From assembly GCA_949825045.1 (NCBI GenBank), contig OX463815.1, positions 32,169,356 to 32,233,355 on the forward strand: a stretch of 64,000 nt of DNA, given 5' to 3'. The position numbers were made by a program, and so were the translations under genes. This document shows, in pieces, positions 11,501 through 23,500 of the stretch. The notes under the pieces were generated by a model. It was not told where the DNA came from. It did no database searches and saw nothing but the letters and a program-made list of their open reading frames with translations. Source of the stretch: Argyresthia goedartella (lineage: Eukaryota > Arthropoda > Insecta > Lepidoptera > Argyresthiidae). Positions within the stretch are counted from its first letter, which is position 1; each line of letters begins with the position of its first letter.

Positions 11501-14500
11501 ATCCGAATCTCACGCCGAGAAAATCATAAGTAAATCCAATCCAATCAGATTAGGTATTTGCCGTTCGCATGAGATACAAACTTTTATTGTTCTGTGCTGG
11601 AGTTCAATGAACTCGAGTGCGCCAAGTCCTTAGATGGCAATAATACTTGGCGGGAACGTAGTGAACTCCCATGGTAGTACCATATGGTTTGATCAAGCAG
11701 AAGGAGGCGCAAAAAGGGATATTTTCGACGGTCATGTCTTGGCTTGTTGAGCACCAAGCAGATTCCGGTTACAGGGATAAGGTATGTAATACAAACAACG
11801 AGAGGTCTTCCGAGGGGGAATATAATAAAATCGATTCTTATCAATTGCGAAATATTGACGTTGGACGAGTGGATCTCTACTCAATCTATACTCAATGCGT
11901 TCACGACCATCGCGTAACCTGGTAACCTCGTGCAAGATTTTGCCCTCGTTGGATATTCCATAACTAATCCCAGTTTTACAGATTTTATGTCCGAGGAAGG
12001 AGAAACCTGGAGATTTTTCGTGAGTTTGACCTCCAGAGCAAGGCAAACAGAGGAGGCAAGCCCTTGTGCAAAGGGCTCCCCGCAACTGTTAGCCCGCGCC
12101 CGCGCGCAGCGGTGTCGCGCCCCTGCCGCCCGGAGCCCGGCTAGCGCTCCGGGCCGCCAGCCTGCGCAAGGCTGGCGCGCGCGCGGAGGGGAAGCAGGAG
12201 GCAAACGACGACACGGCGACTGCGTGCATTTTTGTGAGTTCGACCTCCAGAGCAAGGCGAGTAGAGAAGGTGAGCCCTTGCGCTGCTGGCTGCCCGCTAC
12301 ACTTAGCCCGCGCCCGCGCGCAGTGGTGATGCGCCCCCGCCGCCTGGAGCCGGCATACGGCGAGCGCTCCGGGCCGCCAGCCTGCGCAAGGCTGGTGCGT
12401 GCGCGGAGGGGCGGCAGGAGGCCAACGACGACGCGGCGACTACGAGCCGCAGCCAAATGTAGTTGCCGCAGCCCAGTCTGAGCGCCATGAGTACACCAAT
12501 CAGCGCGGCTTGGTTACAGAGAAATTGAAATTCCCTCGTGAAGTGACCTGTTGATCAATCTTCGATGGTAATATGCCGCTGATACAGTTTCTGCAACTTA
12601 GTCCACCTGCAAGGTTTAAAGCGACATTGACATGCAGTTACGTCAGCCGTTAACAGTTATGCCGGTAGTGCCTGCGCGTAAGGGGACATCGCTACTAAAC
12701 GCTCGTGTGAGTATGAAATGACTCAGTCTATGCGAGACGGTTCAATTAAACATCTTGCGCAAAGATGTAGATATCTGATGGCTGGTTGTCGTGCATTTCT
12801 ATTATCCCGGCGAAACTTGAGATCTAACTCAGTCTCTGCAACGTTTCCATCTGTGCAAGGTTCAAAGCGACATTTTCATACAGAAACGTCGCCTGATGTT
12901 GGTAGAACGAGGCGGACAGAGTGGAGGCAAACAATTTTCTTACAGTTTTATTGTAACGTTTTACTCATTTACGTGATATCTTAACCCTTTTTAAACCAGT
13001 GACGAAGAAATATAAAATCAACACTATTTTATATTCCATTTTTTACTAATTACTTTATGTAACTTTCTTTGCTTCGAAATCAATAATTTCCATTTTAGCG
13101 CTGCTGCTTTTAATGGATTAAAAGGGAGTTCTAAACATTAGGTATGTGGCTGGAGGACCGGCTATCTATATAATACAATACTCAAAGGGTAAAAGGGTAA
13201 TCATAAACTGCTCTAATTGTGGTGTTGGACTTACCTTTAATATGTTAAACCATATTTTTAAAGAACTTTGAGTACCTACCTAGTTGATTTCCTCCAACCC
13301 CTAATATAACAGCGCGTTACAATCTAACAACGGAGCCGTCGTTTTTCAACCCGACTACTTTCATCAATCCGGCAGGATATGGTCGGCAATATGCCTACTT
13401 AACTGCTTCAGATAGTTATCATTGTAGCAGTCACCTTTCAGATTCACTATCCAAAGATATCTGCTAATATTATTCAGACAGTTATCCACCAGGATATTGT
13501 CGGAGCCATATAGAGAAGTTATCTACATTAATTCTCACAAATGACCTACGTGTCACTGGACCGCGCAGGTCTTCATAATTCACTAGGTAAGTGGCTGTAA
13601 GAATTCACTTTTCAGTATATTAGCCAAAAGGAGCTGATGACAGTCCTCGAGTCTCTCAGGAAATTAGTATAAATTTGAGATTATATATCGTGATATATAT
13701 TTTTTTCACATCTCCACTATCTATTTGGTTGTTTCTCAATAGTCGCTTTACTTCGACATATCCCAAGCGAACAGCAAAGGCAGCTTTAACCAAGTCGACG
13801 AAATCGAGGTAATCTAACCATAATGTGTCTTGGATGTGGCCGGTGCGGCTTACAGCCCACAAGCAGAGTTCCTTAATATTTCTACAGCTGTTCCGTACAG
13901 TACCTACATATTAAAGGAATAATAATTATAAAGTGAGTAGCAATGGAGTATTGAATATCGGACTGAGCATGATATACATTAGCATATTGAGCGTGGGCGC
14001 CATTGTGCCTCTGCCCTGCCCTGTGCGTATGGGATAAGGCGTTACGCTATGTTATGTTAGGACACCAACCTGGTATTTCTACCAGAGAACTGTTTTTCAA
14101 AACTTTTATCCATTACACATTATTATTTTAATGAATGTTATGACCACGCCGGATTATCCCAGTGTACTTTTATGGTTCAGTCCTAGGTAACATGGTTTCA
14201 CATAATGTTGTGTACACATCTGCGGGTAATAATGAAAACGCGTTCAGATACTTGTATTAGGTATCTGATCAATGATAATTGAATACGATAGATACTAAAC
14301 TTCTTTATCACTGTAGGCATTTACAAATATGCTTATTACACGTAAATTTGTCTTTTTCTCTATGCTTGCCCACTGTAGAAGCATCTTCAGTTTAGTCAGA
14401 TAGCCACACTTGCTCCTGTAATAGAATCAGCCACATCTAGCTATTCTTCTCAGAAGTGATACGAAAAGGTATTTAGATTAATTGAGTAACTTTATTATTA

Positions 14501-17500
14501 AAGTCAGATTACAGACTTGTTCGCCAGTCTTTTGCAAAGATCAATCATATGTGGAAGTACATAATCAGTGGCAATGCATCCAGGAGGCGCACTCCCAATT
14601 CAAAATACAGCAATTGTAATTTGATTATACCTACTGCTAATCACTAATTTCATCAATGTTTTGTGTTTAAATCAGATTGGCCCTGTCTGTGCAAGGTACA
14701 AATTATAACTCATTTTCATCAAAAATAACTCATTTTCACATGTATTCGATTCGGCACGCCTACGTCTCTAGCTCCGAGTTTCGTAGGTCAGGTGACCGAC
14801 CTGATATCCTGACCTCACAACTGCAGTCTTGGTAGTCGTCGAGGTGAATGGCGAGCTAGCAGTCATCCACCAAGCACCAATCTCGGTGAACTTGTACTTA
14901 AGTGCTGACTGAAGGGAAAACCTACTGTATAGCTTTGCATATTCTTAGATTCATATAGATCAGATGAGTCTTAATAGCCAGAAACGAACTAACCAAGTCT
15001 AACCTAGCCAGCCCAAAACTCGGCTGGCCTCAAAAGATGACTTCATCAGACCTTTCTTAAGTCTGTGTTTGTTTCTATCTATTTGCCTTATTTTTGAGTT
15101 GCATTTGCGCAGCCTATCTTTGCATCACGTACACGATGATGCATACACATTCAGTATCATAATTTATATAAGGTTTCCATAAATGAACTCCTAGTCATAT
15201 CACATTTTTAACTCAGCAGTCGATACCAAACACTACTCAATATTAGGCTTAAAGCCAGGTAACGTCAGGTATAATATAGCAATTTTACCTGAAAATAAAA
15301 TTGTTATTATACATACTTACCTGGCTTTAAGCCTAGGTAAATCGCTGCCTGCTGTGCACATTACTGTGCATTGCATGATCGTGACACATTCTTAGACACG
15401 ATCAGCTCTTTATTGAGTTGCCAATGACCTGAAAATTGAGCGCGCACAATAACGCTGGCTACAATTGCCGCCATTTCTGAAACTTTACGCGCGCAATGTT
15501 GCTGAGGTTCAAAACGGATATGACATGTATTTTAGGAGTTTTAAACAGGAAGTGAGCTATTTGGGGCTAATTTCGTCGCACCGGAAAGGAAGTCAAGTAT
15601 GCTACTCTCAATATTAGGCTTAAAGCCAGGTAAGTATGTATAATAACAATTTTATTTTCAGGTAAAATTGCTATATTCTAGGTAGACGCCGCAAATGCAC
15701 CTATTTCGCGTGTCATACCACTGGTGTTCTGCTCCTACCTACCGAACCGCTCAGTCGCTCTATGACTTTTCCAACTGTCAGACGTTTGTTCATATGAAAA
15801 TAATGACACAATTGGTTCGCAGACATATTGGTGTTTCGTAAGGCCTTCCGCATATAGGAGGCGACTCGAGTTTGTTATACGCATCCTACGCGTCGCTCTG
15901 AAGTCTCCTCCATAAAATTTTGTTGTTGTTCGCACAAGGACCGACGTCAAACGACTAACCAAAATTGTATGGCAGCGATTCGCGTACGATACGCGAATCA
16001 AACTCGAGTCGCCTTTGTGTCGTCCCGTGTGCGACGGGCCTGTATCACCGGAGTTATAGTATTTACTTCTTTAAAACTGTTGACTCACGCTCAAACTCAA
16101 ACAATAAAGGCTACTTGACGCACATACCTCAAGTTACCGAACCCAGTGACGTGTTCCCGCGCAGTGAAGGCAGCTCTCGTGGCGCCGGCCAGGCAGAGCA
16201 GGGCCGCTGCTGCGTAGACCGAGCAGGGCACCACCAGCCACCAGACCACACTCTCGTGGCAGGACACCCAGCAACTGTGGAGACACAGAGAACGCGTGTA
16301 CCATGCAAGAGAGAATGGTTAACAAGTGGAATTGTAGTGTAGAAGTGTAGAATCAAATAACGCATATTTACAACATAGCATTCCCATACAGCTACCGCCA
16401 TCGCCAAGACTACAGCAGGAGTTTCGTACGCCACAGCGTAATATGTGCAAAGACCGCCGTGGTTGACTCTCGTAACTCACGTCCTAAACTCCGCAGCTTA
16501 AGATGGAACCGGTGGTCTGCTTATAAGACACTTCGCACAAAGCACTTACAACATGGCGTTTCCGTACTGCCGCTGATGGTGTCCTACGGCGAGCGCCAAC
16601 ACTACATCAGGAGCATCATACGCCACAGCATGGTTAACGTCTCTAAGCTCCCGGACTAGACTTCGCAGCTAGACAACTTAACATGGCATAGGCATAGGAC
16701 ACCACTTACAATATGGCGTTCTCATACTGCTGCTGATGGTGTCAACGCGACCGCAGGCTCTGCGAACGCCACAGCATAATGTGCGTACAACGCGCCATGG
16801 TTGACGTCTCGGAGCTCCCGGACTAGATTCCGCAGCTAGACACTTTGATATGGCATAGCCATAGGACACTTACAACATGGCGTTCCCGTACTGCTGCTGA
16901 TGGTGTCCCACGGCCAGCGCCAACGCGACCGCAGTAGCTGCGAACGCCACAGCATAATGTGCGTACAACGCGCCATGGTTGACGTCTCCGAGCTCCCGGA
17001 CTAGATTCCGCAGCTAGACACTTTGATATGGCATAGCCATAGGACACTTACAACATGGCGTTCCCGTACTGCTGCTGATGGTGTCCCACCGCCAGCGCCA
17101 ACACAACCGCAGGCGCTGCGTACGCTACAGCGTAGTGTGCGCACAGACCGCCATGGTTGACGTCTCGAAGCTCCCGGACCAGACGTCGGAGCTGGTAGGC
17201 GTCGCAGGCTGACCAGGCGAGAGCTGACACCCAGAAGTAGTGGAGTGACATGGCGATGAGTTTGCAGGCGAACTGGGGGAAGGTAATGGTGGTTGATATA
17301 AGTTTGTTCATTAACCTCTGTGATCCCACCGACACGATTTGCTCTTGGAATCGGTGTGTTACCGGTCTGCAAGGTCAATATCCTCGAGTGGTTTATGGCG
17401 GTCTAACTACTATAGGCTAATTTCGCCAATGCACATGTTTTTTACTACTTTCTCTGAATTTGGACAGGTTTTCTTTTGAGAACCTGGAAAATTTTGTGTT

Positions 17501-20500
17501 GATGTGTTGCTGTTGTAGATGCCTCGTTAGTACTACCCAGGGGGACCGTGCAGGGCTGTGGAATCTAAGCATTACCTGGGAACTGGTGCAAATATTTCGC
17601 CCGGTGGCTGATATGGTGAAATATAAGTAAACGACATTAAAATTAGTAACATGGGGGTCCTTCTGTCCAGTGCAGTATGTAGCACATCAAGTTCTTTAAT
17701 CAGAATGGAGCAAGATCTATGCTCTTCTAGTCACAGCGCTGGCTCAGTCTGAACTGGTGGAGTGTATGCGGTTAGTTAGAGGGTAGCCTTGAGTAAGGCC
17801 AAAGTCCAGTTCTGAAGAATATGTGCTATATTGCACCAAGAACATAATTCACAAAAACCAAGTAATAATTTAGTATCCAAAAATGGAATAATGAATCGCG
17901 CCGAACATGGGAACAAGTGGGCCCCTGCCAACCCTTAAGGGAAAATGCGTAACGCTATATTAAGAAATCAAATATAAGAAATGTAAACATCAGATAGCGC
18001 ACCAAAATAACAGACATTGTCACCACAATAAAGACACTTGATGGAAATAGGCAGGCCACGTAATGAGGAGTAATGACGACAGATGGACATGCCTGACAAC
18101 TAAGTGGACACCTAGAGATGGCAAGCGAAGCGTTGGTAGTCCGCGGATGGGCTTCGACGAGCTGAATAAATTTAAGGCAATTTTTTTGAAATAAAACTTT
18201 GTGGAACGACATGATGATAAATTCGTTGTTCTAGATTGTAGATTCTAGAGGCTAGAAGACAGCATATGCATATAAAAGAACGAGTATTGCAGAACAGCTT
18301 CCCTTAATCTAAAATCATCCAGATAAAGCTTGGTCGGCGAGGGTGATCATGACCTAACCTTGCTGTACGGAATATTGAGCAAGAGGCCTACTTTGTCCAG
18401 TAAAGGAATTTATTTATTATATTGATTATAAAATGCAATGAATATAATTACGTTTAAGATATAGAGCGTTTTCAATAATAAATGATTGTATGATGTTTAT
18501 TTCTATTATGTATGGCCTTTATTCTATTATGAAATGTACCTATAATTATTTTGAATATTATCTGAATAATGTAGATCACATGCCAGTCAGAGTTCCATTG
18601 CTATATCTAAATAAAGGCTTTATTATTACATATTTTGATAAATATAGATATTATAGCATTTGCAAATATCCTCTAAACACCAACCTCATTCTGCGTCAAC
18701 CGGTGCCTCATATTCAGCGCTATAACATAGATCAGCTCAGCGAGCAACGTGCACAGTATCAGGTGCTTGTGAATGCAGTTGGAGACGGTAGCGTTCCCGC
18801 GCAGACAGCAGAGAGCCAGCCAGGTCAGGAAGAGGAGCGGTATTGATATCGTGAACGCTGTGTAAGAGGCGACAGACTCGAGGAGCGATGGCTCTGGGAT
18901 GAACTGGGGAAGAGATAGAGATGGAATTCAGAACCGCCTAGTGTTTGCAATGGTGGTGCAAAATAAAGACGACTCTTGGCTGTAAAGTGTTTTTTTTTGG
19001 TAGTTAAGTTTCGCACTGCTGGGCAAAGACCTTCCCATGTTACAAACACAATTAGAGAGTATTCTGGCCCAAGGTCTACCTTGGGCCAGAAACTTGTCCA
19101 CAAAAATATAAGTTAGTTAACTCGGCTATTTGCGCAATTTCAACTGCACTTTGTGGACACTCTGTTTCAAAATATTTAAGCATTCTTCTAATTTATTTTC
19201 AACCCTTTCTTTCGTCTTCATTTTCTTATCCTTCTTCCCATCAGTAATGCAGCCTTTCTCAGTCTACGTATGGAACTTACCAACAAACTTGCTGACAGGA
19301 ATCAAGTTATATAGTATTTAGATAGATATAATCATTGACATAACATGTTCGGCTCCCCTGTACTAAGTGTAGCACCAATTTCAGGTACACAATGTCTCTA
19401 AGTGAAAAGTGGTTCATGAACCCTAGATCCTACCTCAGTGTTGACCTCATCCAATAACACCGCAAACGTGGAGAGGTGGTTGCAGGTGCAGTTGATGAGC
19501 AGCGGTTTTCCGGAGTATGAAGTCCACGCGTAGTCGATCTCGGTGTGACAACCCACGCGAGACCATTCGCCGCTCCTGGCACGAAAATAATATCATGATA
19601 CAAGCTGATCCGAAAGAAGTCGTTCTGTCAAAAGATACCAAAGCCATTGATCGACAGTTTAAAAAGAAGTTTATCCAAATCTGTCCATTCGTTTGCAGGT
19701 ATTACCGTTGGACGCCGCACCAAATGTTTTAGGATAACGACGAAACTTACAAACTGCTGGACCGATTTGGATAACAAAACGCGATTTATTTATACTATAC
19801 ATAGTACTCCTTTCACGACAATGGTGATCTAGGTCCAAGATAATTATAAGTACAGGATGTAATGTGAAAAAAACTCTTATAAAGAAACTTCCGAATTGGC
19901 ACGTGTCTCGATATAGTCACTAGAAGCTTAAGCATAGGGCTGACGACAAAGGTCACTAGCGGCAGCAGGATAGCTTATTCAGTTTGATTTGGCTTCGGCT
20001 TTCCAACAGGGATTCTAGAAGCATCTGTCGTCGTTTAGAGCCTCCTGTAACGCTAAATAGTCTTGAAACTTGGACGACCACCACACGACACAGGTGAATC
20101 AATTAATACCGGAGTAAAAAAATAATTTTCTTACCCCTTCAAAGTAGACCAATGAACACATTGCGGGTTACTTCTCGATCCAAATGCGTCTTCATCAATA
20201 TCCAGCCATATTTGCAACCTTATCGGCCTCTTCAGCCTGATCCCACTCAGACTTTTGTATATTAATTTCTTTCTTTGTGATTCTTTCGTGCCATTCTTTG
20301 CATCTTCCATAGTCAAAGCTAGGGCTTTGGGACCTTCTTGGTTTGAAACTCTTTCGAGGGCGTAAGTTGAATCGTTTTCTTGTAAATTGTCGTTGTATGG
20401 TTTGTCTTGTTTCTTGTTGGATGTTGGTTGGATGACTATAGGGCCGTGTTCGTCATCGGGTGGGTGTGGTATGGGTTGGATGTGGTTGTTTAGGTTGTTT

Positions 20501-23500
20501 TGGTGGCTGTGGTCGCCTCTGTTGGCGTAGGGTATGCCTGGAACAATGGCGCAGGGTTAATATTGTTCATGATTAACTTAAGAATGTTAATTAAGTAAGT
20601 TATCTTTAACTCTAGGACCTTGCGTGTCACTCAGGATATAGCGCTACCTTTTAGTAGTGGCGAGCCGACATTTAGGTATGTTGACCTGACGCCCCATCGT
20701 CTAGTGACGGACTCGTTACATACTCGAGTACATAATACCATAGTTACTATAAGAACTAGGGATCAACTTATTATCATCCTCTACAGTATTCTCCAAGCGA
20801 TTATCCACCTTCCACGCCCAGACATACTCAGGGAAAATACAACGCCACCATCAGGAGAGGCAAGCCGACAGTGATGTTGACGCCCCACCGTCTATTGACG
20901 GACTCGTCGTAACATAGTAACTATAAGAACTAGGTATCAACTTACTATCATCGTCCACAGTATTATCTACATCCCTCGCCCAGACATACTCAGGGAAAGC
21001 AGCGCCACCATCAGGAGTGGCGAGCCGATAGTGACGTTGATGCACAACCAACAATTGACGGACTCGTCGTACCATAGTAACTATAAGAACTACGGATTAA
21101 CTTACTATCATCCTCCATAGTATTCTCTAAGCGATTATCCACCTCCCTCGCCCAGTCATACTGAGGGACATACAGCGCCACCATCAGGAGTGGCGAGCCG
21201 ACAGTGATGTTGACGCTCCACCGTCTATTGACGGACTCATCGTAACATAGTAACTATAAGAAGTAGGGATCAACTTACTTGCATCCTCCACAGTATTCTC
21301 CAACCAATTATCCACCTCCCTCGCCCAGTCATACTGAGGAACATTCAACGCCAACATCAGGAGTGGCGAGCCGACATTGATGTTGACGGTCTTGTCGTAC
21401 CATAGTAACAACAAGAACTAGGGATCAACTTACTTTCATCCTCCACAGTATTCTCTCCAACCAATTATCCACCTCCCTCGCCCAGACATAATCAGGGACA
21501 TACAGGGTCACCATCAGGAGTGGCGAGCCGACAGTGATGTTGACGCTCCACCGTCTATTGACGGACTCGTCGTAACATAGTAACTATAAGAACTAGGGAT
21601 CAACTTACTTGCATCCTCCACAGTATTCTCCAACCAATTATCCACCTCCCTCGCCCAGACATAATCAGGGACATACAGCGTCACCATCAGGAGTGGCGAG
21701 CCGACAGTGATGTTGACGCTCCACCGTCTATTGACGGACTCGTCGTAACATAGTAATTACAAGACCTAGGGATCAACTTACTATCATCCTCCACAGTATT
21801 CTCCAAGCGATTATCCACCTCCTTCGCCCAGACATACTCAGGGACATACAGCGCCACCATCAGGAGTGGCGAGCCGATAGTGATGTTCACCCCCCACCGT
21901 CTATTGACGGACTCGTCGTACCGTGGCGGGAGAAGGAGGGAGGAGTTACGCGAGAGTTGGAGGTAGGAGAAAACGGCGCGAGACTCGTAGGGCAGTTCGA
22001 GGTTTTCTGGAAGAATATGAGCTTTTTAGACGGCGCTTTTTTTGGAACCTAATAGAAAATTAGAGTAGTGTAATAACTAAAGTTAGGGGTTTTCCTATCT
22101 TGAATGATTCTGAAAACACCGAGGAAATATTGCGAAGTATGAGGACATAGATGTGTAGAGGTGAAATCGCATTACCATTATTATAGATTAAAGGTAAACC
22201 AAGAAATGTCATTGGCCGGTACAAACAAAATAATATGAACAAATTGTCTTTTTTCTTATGTCCAATGACCCTCCTTTGTTTACCTTAATCTACAAGTTTG
22301 TCATGCGAGTTTAGAAACATCTAACATCTTATAAATTCCTAGCTCACCGCCTTTCAGAGCTCTTAACTCCTGATTCTATAAGCCAATCAATCAATCAAAA
22401 TATTCTTTATTCTGTTGGATAATTACATATCTCTTAGAGCACGTAATTAATTTAATGCTAGGTGCAAGTTCCAAAAGATATACTTTTCAGAGAAGAACGA
22501 ACAAGAAACTCTAAGGTAGCCCTTTTTCAAAGGAAATACTTATAATACATTGATTTCACTTATGTTTATTTTAAGATAGCCAATGAAAGAACAAGGATAT
22601 ACGTCTTCTAGATAATTTGACACTGAGTAATATCCGCCGTAAATGAGACGAGATGCCGCTTATCTCTCGACATGAGCCGGAATTATTATTAGATTGGAAT
22701 ATATATGTTAAGCCTCCATCCATCAACAGCATATCTAGACTAGTTAATAAATCTCACCTTGCACATTCCCATTGCTGATCCCAATCAGATCCAGCGGCAG
22801 GAGGACCCTCGAGTACTTATCGAACTTATTCTTATTCTTCACATAGTTATTGTACTTCGGGAAGGACACGGTCGGGCTCTGAGCCCGCTTCTTCTTCCCG
22901 TACCCAGGACCTTGTATAGGCGAGTGAATGAAGGCTGAAGTGTCAGGTAGTATAATCTTTTCCGTTGTGTATGATTCGGTGTTGTAGTTCTTGTTCAGTT
23001 GGGAGGCTTCGAAGCCGTAGATTGATTCCGCTGTGACGATATCGACGCCCATGGCTGTGGATAGCAGTGAATCAAAAGATTTTGTTATTTTGTGTAGTGT
23101 GAGGTTAATTTCATAATCTTAATCGCTAGTAACAAAAGGTTGATAACTTTAATATCGAATTCGAGGATATTTTAGTGTGAAATGGTTCCGATAGCAAACT
23201 GGTTTAATTGGTCAAGTTTGGCTGTGTCAATACTTGTATAGAGTCCTAGGAAAAGCATAGGATTCTATCGAATAATCATGAGTGAGGCAAGGAATTCAGG
23301 CAGCCTAGCTACTTAATTCCATTAACCAAACAATATCTTACCCATATCGCCGGCGACGATCTCAAACGGACTAGTATAAGTATCCCGCTGCGTCTCAGCC
23401 AGTCTCGAGATGTACTTGTGAAGTTTCTGCAGTAGTCTTTCTGCGCCTGCGCCGCTTAATGTACTGATCCGACGCCAGGCTTGTTGGTATCGGGGACGAA

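Noticed and set aside
20640..21781. Array copies as mutually exclusive alternative exons
   Set aside because: They lack a pyrimidine tract and the 5' half of the exon, and the available AG sites in the host phase read into TAG. Kept as an open question only for the TM array.
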